The notes: a model not told the origin generated them from the letters alone. A stretch of 64,000 nt of DNA from Bacteroidales bacterium (GCA_016709025.1 JADJEQ010000003.1:1-64000), one strand, 5' to 3'; positions 44,695 to 55,055 are shown, numbered from the stretch's first letter. A program made the numbers and translations.

Positions 44695-45752
44695 CTAGTA
44701 GTGCAGTAACTTTTCGAATTTCAGGCTATAAGACTGATTTTCGCATTTGTCAAATATTTATTTATTTTCGTTGTAAAAGTAACTCTCACCGATATAATTT
44801 TTTGCATATGACCCTTTTACCTTCAAATGAGATTCATTGACAACACTCAATTGTTCAATCAACTATTTTTAGTATCATCAGTTTAAAATAAAAAAGATTT
44901 ACCTTATGTAAAAATATTTTTACTTAACTGATAAAATAATATACACTCTTTTGATCAAACCCCAATAAAATTTAACTCCCCGTAAGGTTTAATTCGAAAT
45001 TAAAGAAGTTTAAAGCTGAAAGAACTAAAAAGACAAAAACAGATATCTGGTATTCAGTGAATTAGAAAAATACATTAACTACTTCATCAGGATATAGTTT
45101 TACAAAAATAGTTTATTTTCTTGAAACTGTCTTTATTAAAATTCAAAATGATTGTTAGAATTCATTTTTGAAAATCAGGAAAAAATAAGCTGGTGTTTAC
45201 AGGCATAATTTACCATAACCTTGAGTCCACTCCTATTTCTATTTTTTTGCCACAAAAACACAAACCTGCCAGCCGGCAGGCTGGATCACAAACCTGTCAG
45301 CCTGAGGCAATCAGGCAGAAATTCACCAATTTTAATTAATTGACATACTATACTTTGTGTAACACAGACTGCCGTCAGGCAGGCTGCTTGCTGCAGTCAG
45401 GATTGGTGTCCCCGCCTGCCGGTCTATCCGCCGATGGAGGGCGGACAGGTTGGTGACATGGTATCTAACAGGCATTATTGACTTACCGAAGCAGACCCGA
45501 CCTTTAAATGAAAATGCGCATTGTTATTTACCAATTTTACCAATAACAGTGCGAATCCGTTAATTCAGATGCAACTCTTCCCTCATTTTTTTATGTCCAC
45601 TTACTTTTTCTGCTCTATTGACAGACTGGGATATTCAGTCTTTTGACAATCAGATTAATTTATTGATCTTTGTCCGTATTAAAGCGAACAGACCTGCCAA
45701 TTAGTGAAATAATCGGGGTCTTTCGCAGTAAAGAAAAAAAAAATCAGCACCC
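44695..45752. other. Long intergenic region with small palindromic repeats
   Basis: 1,058 bp between divergent genes with no credible reading frame. The first half is AT-rich and presumably contains both promoters. At about 45264-45460 there is a cluster of short GC-rich palindromes built on CAGGCAGG / CCTGCCTG (CCAGCCGGCAGGCTGG at 45270-45285, GTCAGGCAGGCTG near 45374, CCGCCTGCCGGT near 45413). I see no RNA gene. Confidence 0.5.
45264..45455. repeat. Cluster of GC-rich palindromic repeats
   Basis: Several imperfect copies of a CAGGC/GCCTG palindrome in an otherwise AT-rich spacer, similar to motifs at 41639 and 62925. They look like a REP-type dispersed intergenic repeat. Confidence 0.45.
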
Positions 45753-47351
45753 ATGATGAAACGAAAATGCATCCTTCTTCTGGTTTTAATATCCGGCCTT
45801 TTGATTAACGGAAAAGCATCTGCTCAAACCATTCAGATACAGGGTGAGCAGACCGGTATTCTGGATGCTGACACTGTGTTGCTTGCGGGTGAAGTTTTTG
45901 TCCCTGAAAACGGTATCCTGACTTTTTTACCAGGCACAAGAGTAACTGCGACGGGGTTCTTTGGTTTCCAGGTTGCTGGGAGCATTTCGGCTCAGGGTAC
46001 TGCCGGATTACCAATTATCTTTTCCGTTTCGGACACTGCAGGATTCTCCAATCCTGAAAACGGGCGTGGTGGCTGGAATGGTTTCAACTTCATGAATACA
46101 AACCCAATATCTGATTCATCGGTATTCAGCAACTGCATTTTTGAATTCGGGAAAGCGTATGGTGACTCCCTGGAGAAAATGGGTGGCGTTTTCAATATCA
46201 GGAATTTCAACCGAATCAGAATTTCAGATTGCGGGTTCAATAACAACCGGGCTTATTACTGGGGTGGGGCTATTTTTGCCGAGTCGGGCAATATCATGAT
46301 CCATAACAGCAGTTTTGATGGCAATTTCTGCGGAACACCCGGCCCTCCCTATGGATATGGAGGGGCCGTTTGTTTCAGGTACTCAACCTCAGAACTCCTG
46401 AGTTGCCGGTTCACAAATAACAGCTCAACCGGAATTGGAGGAGCCGTATCTTTCGAATACTCGGATGTTTTACTTCAATCCTGCATTTTTCATAACAATT
46501 TCAGTGGTTTGGGAGGAGCGCTCGGATACCTGAGGTCAACGCCTGGCAGACCTGTAACCGGAAACCTCTTCACGGGCAACTCATCCATTTTCTTTGGCGG
46601 CGCTATATCCTGCAACAGGGCCAACCCTACTTTTATCAATAATACAATAGCCGGCAATTCGTCGGATTCCTATGGTGGAGGTTTCTATTGCAACGACAGC
46701 GCAGTTCCTGTAATAATTAATACAATAATCTATGGTAACTATGCTCCTTCCGGAGAACAGGTTTACATCTGGGACGTTTACTCAGCGCCAGAGTTTTATT
46801 ATTGCAATGTTGAAGGTGGACCAGCAGCTTTCGGCGGAACCGGAGGCACCGGATTCAACTCTCCTTATCTGAACAATCTTGATACAGTTCCCGGATATAC
46901 TGAAATTGAGCCTCACCCCTGGTCACTGGCCGACGATTCTCCATGCATCAATGCAGGAAATCCTGATACCAGCGGCCTGATATTGCCGGATGTTGACCTT
47001 GCGGGAAATCCCAGGCTTACCGGCAACCGGATTGATATTGGAGCTTACGAGAACCTTTCGGGAGCAACAGGAATTAAAATACCCGGACCTGATTTTACTT
47101 TTGACTACTACCCCAACCCTTTCAGTGAAGAATTAAAATTTACTTTCCCGCAAAATAACATCGGACATATCAGCATCAGGATCAATGACATAGAAGGCAG
47201 AGAGGTATTGTATGTCCGTAATATTACCTCGGGTTACTATATTTGGAACCGCGGCAAAATGAATGATTCGCGGATTAAAGCCGGAATTTACCTTGTAACT
47301 GTTACTATCGGTAACCAAAATTCAGTTGCAAGGGTTATTTGTACCGATTAG
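45753..47351 (+). CDS. Secreted parallel beta-helix protein with T9SS sorting domain
   Basis: A 532-residue protein with a signal peptide (ends KASAQ, about residue 25), a right-handed beta-helix of repeated coils (IRISDCGFNNNRAYYWGGAI, CIFHNNFSGLGGALGY, NTIAGNSSDSYGGGFYCND: the polymorphic-outer-membrane-type GGA repeats), an INAGNPDTSGLILPDVDLAG end motif and a C-terminal T9SS type A domain (FDYYPNPFSEELKF, then AGIYLVTVTIG). It should be exported by type IX secretion and act as a surface adhesin or polysaccharide-binding protein. No lyase active site is evident. Confidence 0.82.
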   Translation: MMKRKCILLLVLISGLLINGKASAQTIQIQGEQTGILDADTVLLAGEVFVPENGILTFLPGTRVTATGFFGFQVAGSISAQGTAGLPIIFSVSDTAGFSNPENGRGGWNGFNFMNTNPISDSSVFSNCIFEFGKAYGDSLEKMGGVFNIRNFNRIRISDCGFNNNRAYYWGGAIFAESGNIMIHNSSFDGNFCGTPGPPYGYGGAVCFRYSTSELLSCRFTNNSSTGIGGAVSFEYSDVLLQSCIFHNNFSGLGGALGYLRSTPGRPVTGNLFTGNSSIFFGGAISCNRANPTFINNTIAGNSSDSYGGGFYCNDSAVPVIINTIIYGNYAPSGEQVYIWDVYSAPEFYYCNVEGGPAAFGGTGGTGFNSPYLNNLDTVPGYTEIEPHPWSLADDSPCINAGNPDTSGLILPDVDLAGNPRLTGNRIDIGAYENLSGATGIKIPGPDFTFDYYPNPFSEELKFTFPQNNIGHISIRINDIEGREVLYVRNITSGYYIWNRGKMNDSRIKAGIYLVTVTIGNQNSVARVICTD

Positions 47352-47660
47352 TGTTGCTTTGAAAACCATCCTGATTGATTTGGTCAAACTTACCTGTTTT
47401 ATAGATCTCCTTAGTACCCTGATATTGTATTCGTAAATCATTTCATGACTTTAGAATCACTGAATACACAGTTACAAATTTCAATGTCATCTTTTGGTGT
47501 TTATTTACTTTTAGAAATTAAATAAATGATTAGCAGTTATTTAAAAGCACTGTGATATTAAATAACTATTAACAAATGCATCTTAATAATAATTTTTCAA
47601 ATTTAATTTCTGATTGCTGATTAATTTTTACCTTTACCTTTCAAACAATAAATCCCATTT
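47352..47660. other. Intergenic region before the ROK gene
   Basis: 309 bp, AT-rich, no reading frame. A TTG (47617 region) and TACCTTTC about 18 bases on may be the promoter of the ROK gene; nothing else is seen. Confidence 0.4.
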
Positions 47661-48890
47661 ATGACAGGAACCACTTATCTCTTCAAAGTTCATAAAAGTG
47701 AGGAACCGGTAAAGAATAATTTTCGCAGAAGAATTGCATTAAAACAAACCATAGTAAAGGAACTTTATCAGCATGGCGAGTTATCCATTTTCAGGCTCAG
47801 CCAGACAATTAAGATGAGTACGCCAACGATTACGCGGGCAGTTGAAGAGTTGATAGAAGAACAACTGATCAGGGAAGTTGGGATAGGGGAATCGACCGGC
47901 GGCAGGCGTCCGAGTTTGTTCGGGATTAACCCATCCTCGAGGTATGTTTTAGGGATTGATCTTGAGCGTTCTTTCGTCAGAATGGGAATATTTGATTTTG
48001 CCAATCAACCGGTTTCTGAAATTCACGAGTTGAATGAAGGGCTTGATACCCACCCAGACATTCTGCAGTTTATTTCTGAGAAAGTGAGTGAATTGATGGA
48101 AGCCTATGGCATTGATGAAGAAAAGATGCTGGGAATAGGAATTTCCCTACCAGGGCTCATTGATATAAAAACAGGGCTTTCTTATACTTACCTGAATACT
48201 GGAAGGCCAGCGGCTGAGGTATTGAGTGAAAAAACAGGATTACCGGTTTTTATTGAGCACGATACCCGGGCCATGGCATGGGGCGAACAGGCTTTCGGGC
48301 TTGCCCGCGGTTACCAGAATGTATTATGCCTGAATGCCGGCAGTGGAATTGGTCTGAGTATGATCCTGAACGGGAAGATTTATCTGGGCCATTCCGGTTA
48401 TTCAGGAGAGTTCGGGCACATCCAGATTGAACCGAACGGACAATTGTGCCATTGCGGCAAGATCGGGTGTATCGAAACACTGGCCTCCGGAAAGTCAATG
48501 GTCGTAAGAGCCAGGCAGGAAATGGCCGGAGGAGCTGTTACCCAGTTGAACAGCATGATCGATGGTGACCTTTCCAGATTAAATATTAAACTCATTATGG
48601 GGGCCGCCCGCAAAGGCGATCAGTTTGCCATTGATCTGCTTGCCAAAGCAGGTGAATCGCTCGGCAAAGGTCTGGCTGTTTTAATTCACCTGTTTAATCC
48701 CGAACTGATTATAATAGGTGGTGAAATGTCGAGGGCTGCCGATTACATGATTTCGCCCATCGAGAGCAACCTGAATGTTTATACCATTTCTCGTATCCGC
48801 AGAGATGCACGGATTGTTGCATCCAATCTGGGCGATAATGCCAGATTAATGGGAACGCTCGCTCTCGTCATGAACCGGATTTTCGCCTGA
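47661..48890 (+). CDS. ROK-family transcriptional regulator (NagC/XylR type)
   Basis: A 409-residue regulator: an N-terminal winged helix (ELYQHGELSIFRLSQTIKMS, TPTITRAVEELIEE) joined to a ROK sugar-binding/kinase-like domain (LGIDLERSFVRMGIFDF, EHDTRAMAWGEQAFG). The zinc motif is CHCGKIGCIETL with the histidine in EFGHIQIE. Given the downstream genes, the likely effector is N-acetylglucosamine or its phosphate, and the likely targets are the locus itself. It is the first gene of the aminosugar locus at 47.7-54.8 kb. Confidence 0.88.
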   Translation: MTGTTYLFKVHKSEEPVKNNFRRRIALKQTIVKELYQHGELSIFRLSQTIKMSTPTITRAVEELIEEQLIREVGIGESTGGRRPSLFGINPSSRYVLGIDLERSFVRMGIFDFANQPVSEIHELNEGLDTHPDILQFISEKVSELMEAYGIDEEKMLGIGISLPGLIDIKTGLSYTYLNTGRPAAEVLSEKTGLPVFIEHDTRAMAWGEQAFGLARGYQNVLCLNAGSGIGLSMILNGKIYLGHSGYSGEFGHIQIEPNGQLCHCGKIGCIETLASGKSMVVRARQEMAGGAVTQLNSMIDGDLSRLNIKLIMGAARKGDQFAIDLLAKAGESLGKGLAVLIHLFNPELIIIGGEMSRAADYMISPIESNLNVYTISRIRRDARIVASNLGDNARLMGTLALVMNRIFA

Positions 48891-48997
48891 CACTCATCCG
48901 GAAACTATTTCCATGTCAACTTTTTACGGTAATTAAAATACCCCTGAAAAACCTTTGAGCACATTTCATCAGTAAACCCGGATCAAACGCCTTAAAA

Positions 48998-50275
48998 ATG
49001 CAGAATTCACCAACCTCCGATTTCAATCGCAAGTCATACGTACTATCCATCAGCATTATTGGTGCTTTGTTCTTTATTTTTGGATTTGTAACCTGGTTGA
49101 ATGGAATCCTGATTCCATACCTGAAAATAGCCTGTGAGCTCACCAATTATCAGGCACTTTTTGTAGCTTTTGCATTCTATATTTCTTATTTTGTGATGGC
49201 ACTGCCATCGTCGTGGTTACTAAAAAAGACCGGATTCAAAAAGGGTATGATGCTGGGGCTGTGGGTGATGTCGGTTGGAACCCTTATTTTTATTCCGGCA
49301 GCAATGACTCGTACTTACGGTCTATTCCTGACCGGCCTTTTTGTAATGGGCACCGGACTTTCAATTCTGCAAACAGCTTCAAACCCATATGCAACCATTC
49401 TGGGACCGCGCGAAAGTGCTGCAAAACGAATCAGTATTCTTGGTATCTGCAACAAACTGGCGGGTGCGATTGCTCCTGTTATTCTGGCCTATTATATTCT
49501 TCACGACGGAGACGCCTTTGTTGAAAACCTGAAATCGTTGAATGAAGCTGCCAGATTGGCCGAACTGGATATTCTTGCTGAAAGGGTAATCGGACCTTAC
49601 ATCGTCATGACCATCGTCTTGTTCCTTCTGGGCATCGGAATCAGGTATTCTCCCCTGCCTGAAATTGAAGTTGAAAATGAAGAAGAACGCAAAAACAATG
49701 AGCTTTCTGGTAAAAAAAATATTTTTGCTTTCCCTCATCTTCTGATGGGTGTAATTGCTTTGTTTTTCTATGTCGGTGCCGAAGTTATTGCCGGTGATAC
49801 GATTATTCGCTATGGAATATCTATCGGCATAGAAATTGCCCAGGCCAAGGCATTCACTTCTTACACGCTTATTTCGATGGTTGCCGGTTATATTATCGGA
49901 ATCATACTGATTCCCAAATACATTTCACAACGAATGGCCTTGCTTTACTCCGGTATTCTGGGAATACTTTTTACCATAGCCGCGATTTACACTTCAGGAC
50001 TGACTTCTGTTTTCTTTATTGCCATCCTGGGCCTGGCAAATGCATTGGTTTGGCCTGCAATCTGGCCGCTGGCAATCCACAATCTGGGCAGCTTTATCAA
50101 AACCGGATCAGCTCTTTTAATCATGGCTATTGCCGGAGGTGCCCTGCTCCCGCTGGTGTGGGGAAAACTGGCCGATGCTGCGGGCTCTCAGCAGGCATAC
50201 TGGATTCTTATCCCGAGCTATCTGATCATTATTTATTACGCGGTTTGGGGATATAAATTAAAAAACGCAAACTGA
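48998..50275 (+). CDS. Sugar MFS transporter (FHS family, NagP-like)
   Basis: A 425-residue inner-membrane transporter with 12 helices, of the fucose-galactose-glucose proton symporter family. LFFIFGFVTWLNGILIPYLK in helix 1 and QTASNPYATILGP in helix 4 are the family signatures. The neighbouring hexosaminidase, kinase and ROK regulator make N-acetylglucosamine the probable substrate (NagP type), which is inference from context. The central loop (EVENEEERKNNELSGKKN) separates the two halves. Confidence 0.87.
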   Translation: MQNSPTSDFNRKSYVLSISIIGALFFIFGFVTWLNGILIPYLKIACELTNYQALFVAFAFYISYFVMALPSSWLLKKTGFKKGMMLGLWVMSVGTLIFIPAAMTRTYGLFLTGLFVMGTGLSILQTASNPYATILGPRESAAKRISILGICNKLAGAIAPVILAYYILHDGDAFVENLKSLNEAARLAELDILAERVIGPYIVMTIVLFLLGIGIRYSPLPEIEVENEEERKNNELSGKKNIFAFPHLLMGVIALFFYVGAEVIAGDTIIRYGISIGIEIAQAKAFTSYTLISMVAGYIIGIILIPKYISQRMALLYSGILGILFTIAAIYTSGLTSVFFIAILGLANALVWPAIWPLAIHNLGSFIKTGSALLIMAIAGGALLPLVWGKLADAAGSQQAYWILIPSYLIIIYYAVWGYKLKNAN

Positions 50276-50417
50276 ATAATATGCAATAGGCCCTGAAAAT
50301 GCTTGATTGGCTTGAAAAATGGAATATCCGGTAAACTGATTGTTTATTCCAGACCAAACAACACGTTAAAATGTGGCTTACATCTGATGAATCTAACTAA
50401 GAATTAATTCTAATAAA

Positions 50418-51329
50418 ATGAAACCAACACTTATGATACTGGCTGCAGGAATGGGCAGCCGCTACGGAGGATTAAAACAGGTCGACCCCATCGGTCCTTC
50501 CGGTGAAACAATTCTTGATTATTCCGTTTTTGACGCCATCCGTGCCGGATTTGGCAAAGTTGTATTTATCATCCGCAAGGATATAGAAAACGACTTCAAA
50601 GAAATATTTATCAACCGTTTACAAAAGCACATTGAAATAGATTGGGTTTTCCAGGAAACCAGCATTCTGCCCGAGGGCTACACCGCGCCCGAGGGCAGGG
50701 TCAAACCCTGGGGAACCGGACATGCTGTATTGATGGCTGCCGGTAAAATTAATGAACCCTTTGCCGTTATCAATGCCGATGACTTTTACGGATACGATGC
50801 ATTTAAAACAATAACAGACTTTTTCTCCTCCCAGGAAGCTACAGGATCGACAGACTACGCTATGGTTGCCTATGAACTGCAGAATACCCTCTCCGATTTC
50901 GGAACGGTTTCACGCGGTGACTGCGCCACTGATGAAGAAGGCTGGTTGCTGAGTGTAACCGAAAGAACTCAGATCGAAAGGGTTAACGGAAAAATTGTGT
51001 ATCGCGACAACGATGGACGTGAAACTCAGCTCAAAGACAACACGCCTGTTTCGATGAATTTCTGGGGTTTCACACCCGACTTTTTCGATCACCTGAAGAA
51101 ACAGTTCATTGAATTTATAAAAGCCAACAACGACAACCTGAAATCAGAATTTTACATTCCAACAGTGGTTGACCAGTTGATAAAAAATAACCTCAAAAAA
51201 GTGAAAGTTCTGAGTAATTCAGGGCAATGGTTCGGAATAACTTACAAAGAAGACAAACCATTGGTTATCAGTAAACTGAATGATCTGATAGCGAAAGGCC
51301 ACTACCCTTCCAATCTCTGGAAAGATTAA
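50418..51329 (+). CDS. Nucleotidyltransferase, probably sugar-1-phosphate uridylyltransferase-like
   Basis: A 303-residue NTP_transferase protein: the loop MILAAGMGSRYGGLKQ binds the nucleotide phosphates and INADDFYG carries the metal-binding aspartates. Together with the kinase 20 bases downstream it forms a pair that would convert N-acetylhexosamine first to the 1-phosphate and then to a nucleotide sugar, bypassing the 6-phosphate route. The nucleotide and sugar are inferred from the neighbours only. Confidence 0.8.
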   Translation: MKPTLMILAAGMGSRYGGLKQVDPIGPSGETILDYSVFDAIRAGFGKVVFIIRKDIENDFKEIFINRLQKHIEIDWVFQETSILPEGYTAPEGRVKPWGTGHAVLMAAGKINEPFAVINADDFYGYDAFKTITDFFSSQEATGSTDYAMVAYELQNTLSDFGTVSRGDCATDEEGWLLSVTERTQIERVNGKIVYRDNDGRETQLKDNTPVSMNFWGFTPDFFDHLKKQFIEFIKANNDNLKSEFYIPTVVDQLIKNNLKKVKVLSNSGQWFGITYKEDKPLVISKLNDLIAKGHYPSNLWKD

Positions 51330-51348
51330 CTTATCCTTATCTTCCAAT

Positions 51349-52446
51349 ATGGATTTCGATGTTTCAAAACTTTCGGAGATATTCAGAATTCCTGAAGGCC
51401 ATTATACTATTGAACATCTTCAGCATGGTCATATCAACAAAACTTTCAGGGTAATTGAAAATGGTACACCCAGGTTTATACTTCAAAAAATAAACACTGG
51501 GGTTTTTAATAATCCTGACAGCCTGATGGCCAACTATCAATTGGTTACAAGTAGCCTGAATGCTTCTTTCAGATCCGGTGATTTCAGAATAAAAACGCCT
51601 GAAATAATTCAAACACAGGATGGAAGCCTTTATTATACTGACAATCAAATTAATTACTGGAGACTGATTACATATATTGAAGGAATTGAATTTGACAAAG
51701 TACGCCGTGATGACCACACAGCCTATGAAGGTGGTCTTGCTTTTGGTTCATTTCTTTCAGGAGTCTCCGGTATTGATCCGGCGTTATTATATGTGATTCT
51801 ACCTGATTTCCATTCACTGCAAAAACGATACAGCGACTTCCTGAATGCGATGGAATCAAATCCGGCCAACCGGGCTTCTTTGATTTCGCAGGAAATTGAG
51901 TTTGTAAAGTCGAGGAACAGGTCTATGCAGATTATCCCCGACCTGATTGCCAAAGGTGAAATTCCATTGCGGGTAGTCCACAACGATACAAAGCTCAGCA
52001 ATGTCATCTTCTCTCACGAAGGGAAAGCGGTAGGAGTCATCGATCTGGATACTGTGATGCCGGGGTCCGCCTTGTTTGATTTCGGCGATGCCATTCGTTC
52101 CTGCGCAAATTCAGCCTGTGAAGACGAACCTGACCTGACAAAGGTGATGTTTGAAATCGGATTTTTCAAGGCTTTTTCCAAAGGATTTGCGCATTCAGCA
52201 AAGGGTATACTCAATAAAACTGAGATTAATCATCTCCCGGAATCGGCCTTGCTGCTCACATATATTATAGGTATTCGCTTTCTTACGGATTACCTCAATG
52301 GTGATGTTTATTACCATACCCAATATGCAGAGCACAACCTGGTGAGGGCCAGGGTACAATTCAGCCTTTTGAGTCAAATGGAATCACAACTCAATGAGAT
52401 GCATCTAATTATAAACCAGCTTGTTGATAACCTCTCTGAAGTATAA
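51349..52446 (+). CDS. Aminoglycoside-phosphotransferase-fold kinase, NahK-like
   Basis: A 365-residue kinase of the APH/choline kinase fold (PF01636). The catalytic loop is RVVHNDTKLSNVIF (HNDxxxxN) and the metal motif VIDLDTVMPGSALFDFGD. The N-terminal HGHINKTFRV and RFILQKIN segments match N-acetylhexosamine 1-kinase of bifidobacteria and its Bacteroidota relatives, which phosphorylate GlcNAc/GalNAc at C1. The close spacing to the nucleotidyltransferase and to the hexosaminidase (27 bases) supports an operon for aminosugar salvage. Confidence 0.82.
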   Translation: MDFDVSKLSEIFRIPEGHYTIEHLQHGHINKTFRVIENGTPRFILQKINTGVFNNPDSLMANYQLVTSSLNASFRSGDFRIKTPEIIQTQDGSLYYTDNQINYWRLITYIEGIEFDKVRRDDHTAYEGGLAFGSFLSGVSGIDPALLYVILPDFHSLQKRYSDFLNAMESNPANRASLISQEIEFVKSRNRSMQIIPDLIAKGEIPLRVVHNDTKLSNVIFSHEGKAVGVIDLDTVMPGSALFDFGDAIRSCANSACEDEPDLTKVMFEIGFFKAFSKGFAHSAKGILNKTEINHLPESALLLTYIIGIRFLTDYLNGDVYYHTQYAEHNLVRARVQFSLLSQMESQLNEMHLIINQLVDNLSEV

Positions 52447-52473
52447 ATCTAAATTTTAACAAATCTTTTTACA

Positions 52474-54813
52474 ATGGGAAGTATAGCCAATCTACTCAGG
52501 AAATGTATGTTTCTGGCACTTTTACTGCCGGCATTACAGGCTTTCAGCCAGAAAACCGACCACACCATCATTCCAGCGCCGGTGAGTTATGAAGCAGGAA
52601 AAGGTCATTTTGCCATTACGAACCTGACGCAGATAAACATTTCTCCATCATCAAAAGAGCTCTCAAAACTTGCAGATTTATTAAAGGGGAGATTAAGGCT
52701 GATGATAAGTCAGGAAGAGTCAGGTAAAACATCTTCCCGGAAAGTTAATACCATCACATTAAAAATCTCAGACACCAAAGAGATTGGGAAGGAAGGCTAT
52801 AAGCTCACCGTCAATAAGAAGGAAATTACCATATCAGCAAACACCGGCAATGGCATCTTTTATGGAATTCAAACCCTTTTTCAGTTGTTACCGTCTGACA
52901 TTGAAAACAGAAACCCTGTTGCGGGCGTTGAGAAATGGAAGGTTCCCGTGTGTAAGATTCTTGATTATCCAAGGTTCGGATACCGTGGAATGCACCTTGA
53001 TGTCTGCAGGCATATGTTTCCGGTTGATTTTATCAAAAAGTACATTGACTTATTGTCGATGTACAAGATCAACAATTTCCACTGGCACCTTACCGAAGAT
53101 CAGGGCTGGCGACTGGAGATAAAAAAATATCCCTTACTTACAGAAATTGGCTCCATGCGGTCCAGCTCCCCCATCGGACGCAATTCCAGCGATGACAACC
53201 AGCCATACGGAGGCTTTTATACCCAGGAAGAAGCCAGGGATATTGTAAAGTATGCTGCAGAAAGATACGTCAATGTGATTCCGGAAATTGAATTACCCGG
53301 ACATGCCGTGGCTGCTCTTGCTGCCTACCCGGAGCTTTCATGTACCGGCGGTCCATTTGAGGTATATACCAAATGGGGGGTAACTGATGATATTTATTGT
53401 GCCGGGAAAGATGAGGTCTTCGTTTTCCTCGAAAATGTTTTGACCGAAGTCATCGGGATATTTCCTTCTACCTACATACATATTGGTGGTGATGAAGCCC
53501 CGAAAACCCGCTGGGATGCCTGCCCCCGCTGCCAGAATCGAATGAAAAGTGAAGGATTAAAAGATTCACATGAACTTCAGAGTTACTTTATCCACAGGAT
53601 TGAAAAATTCTTGAGCCAGAATGGCCGCCAGATCATAGGCTGGGACGAAATACTGGAAGGTGGACTTGCACCCGGTGCAACGGTTATGTCGTGGCGCGGA
53701 ACCGAAGGAGGTATTCAGGCTGCCCGGTTGGCTCATAATGTGATCATGACTCCGGGAAGACCCTGCTACTTCGATCATTATCAGGGGAATCCTGCAGGAG
53801 AACCTTTGGGTTTCGGAGGTTATAACACCCTGAAAAATGTTTATGAATACGAACCAATCCCGGCTGTACTCACTCCGGATGAAGCCAGGTACATACTTGG
53901 CTCTCAGGGTAATGTCTGGACCGAGTACATAACCAATTCAGATCATGTTGAGTATATGGCTTTCCCGCGGGCGATTGCGCTGGCCGAAGTAAACTGGTCG
54001 GCAAAAGAAAAACGCAATTGGGACAATTTCGTGGATAGGTTTGTTATTCACACAAACCGGCTAAAAGAAAGGGGCGTGAACTACAGTAAAAGTTCATTTA
54101 ATGTCAGCATCAGAACACAGCCCGACCCCGTAACCGGTGATCTTTCCGTCGTGCTCGAATCTGAAATTCCGGGGAGTAAAATTCTTTATAGTCTCAATCC
54201 CACCGGTCACAATCCTGAAACGAAATACAAAGGCCCTTTTAAAATCAGCAATTCACTGAAAGTGGCTGCTATTCTAGAGGTTAATGGAACAAAGCCAGGG
54301 AATATTACTGAAAGAAATATTATTGTTCACAATGCCGCCGGGAAAATCCCTGTTCTGAAAACATCGTTTAGCGAACGATATGCTGCAGCCGGACCGGCGA
54401 CACTGACCGATGGTTGCCGTGCCCAGGCTTTGGCACTTAATTCTGACTGGCTGGGATTTCAGGGTAATGATGCCGATGTATCGATTGATCTGGGTAATGA
54501 AATTGAAATTCAGAACATTAACATCGGCTTTTTGCATAACCCTGGAAACTGGATATTTCTTCCAACCGATGTAGAGATTACCCTTTCAACTGATGGAATT
54601 AATTACCAACCCGCAGGCGGCATGAGACCTGAACTGCTGACCATACGAGAACCAGTCGCTATTGATTACAGTCATGTCAGGATTAATACTTTTGCCAGGT
54701 ATATAAGGATTGTGGCAAAAAACAGGGGAATTTGTCCCGAAGGTCATCCCGGTGCAGGTGAAAAAGCGTGGCTTTTCATGGATGAAATCATGGTAAATCA
54801 GCCGACTAATTGA
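52474..54813 (+). CDS. GH20 beta-N-acetylhexosaminidase
   Basis: A 779-residue secreted enzyme: a signal peptide (ends AFSQ, about residue 25), a GH20b domain, then the GH20 barrel with NNFHWHLTEDQGWRLEIK and HIGGDEAPKTRW, whose Asp-Glu pair is the polarising and acid residue set of substrate-assisted catalysis. The rest contains a chitobiase-like segment (SKILYSLNPTGHNPETKYKG) and an F5/8-type carbohydrate-binding domain (ADVSIDLGNEIEIQNI). It releases GlcNAc or GalNAc from glycans for the transporter and kinase encoded upstream. Confidence 0.92.
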   Translation: MGSIANLLRKCMFLALLLPALQAFSQKTDHTIIPAPVSYEAGKGHFAITNLTQINISPSSKELSKLADLLKGRLRLMISQEESGKTSSRKVNTITLKISDTKEIGKEGYKLTVNKKEITISANTGNGIFYGIQTLFQLLPSDIENRNPVAGVEKWKVPVCKILDYPRFGYRGMHLDVCRHMFPVDFIKKYIDLLSMYKINNFHWHLTEDQGWRLEIKKYPLLTEIGSMRSSSPIGRNSSDDNQPYGGFYTQEEARDIVKYAAERYVNVIPEIELPGHAVAALAAYPELSCTGGPFEVYTKWGVTDDIYCAGKDEVFVFLENVLTEVIGIFPSTYIHIGGDEAPKTRWDACPRCQNRMKSEGLKDSHELQSYFIHRIEKFLSQNGRQIIGWDEILEGGLAPGATVMSWRGTEGGIQAARLAHNVIMTPGRPCYFDHYQGNPAGEPLGFGGYNTLKNVYEYEPIPAVLTPDEARYILGSQGNVWTEYITNSDHVEYMAFPRAIALAEVNWSAKEKRNWDNFVDRFVIHTNRLKERGVNYSKSSFNVSIRTQPDPVTGDLSVVLESEIPGSKILYSLNPTGHNPETKYKGPFKISNSLKVAAILEVNGTKPGNITERNIIVHNAAGKIPVLKTSFSERYAAAGPATLTDGCRAQALALNSDWLGFQGNDADVSIDLGNEIEIQNINIGFLHNPGNWIFLPTDVEITLSTDGINYQPAGGMRPELLTIREPVAIDYSHVRINTFARYIRIVAKNRGICPEGHPGAGEKAWLFMDEIMVNQPTN

Positions 54814-54928
54814 CAGATTTATTAACGGAAATTTCAATTTTGAGCCTACTCCGAAATATAAAAACTGAAGATCGGACACCAATACACCAAGCCGCAAAAT
54901 TACGCATAATATTGATTATCATAATATT

Positions 54929-55055
54929 AAAAAAAAAGGGGGGGGTTTTGGGGGGGCCCGGCGAAAAGGGGGGGGGGGGGGCCAAACAGCGGGGGGGGAG
55001 AAAAAAAAAAATTTTTTTTTTTTAAATTAAAAAACCAAAAAAAAAAAAAAAAAAA
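54929..55055. other. Second homopolymer stretch, probably an assembly artefact
   Basis: Long runs of A, G and T (AAAAAAAAA, GGGGGGG, TTTTTTTTTT) just after the hexosaminidase gene, of the same kind as at 15849-17170. They lie between two genes that converge. An AGATCGGA 8-mer at 54869-54876, the first bases of Illumina adapters, precedes it, which may be chance. Confidence 0.75.

Noticed and set aside
45753..47351. Pectate lyase function for the beta-helix protein
   Set aside because: Only the fold-type repeats and T9SS domain are visible; no calcium-binding or catalytic lyase residues could be identified.
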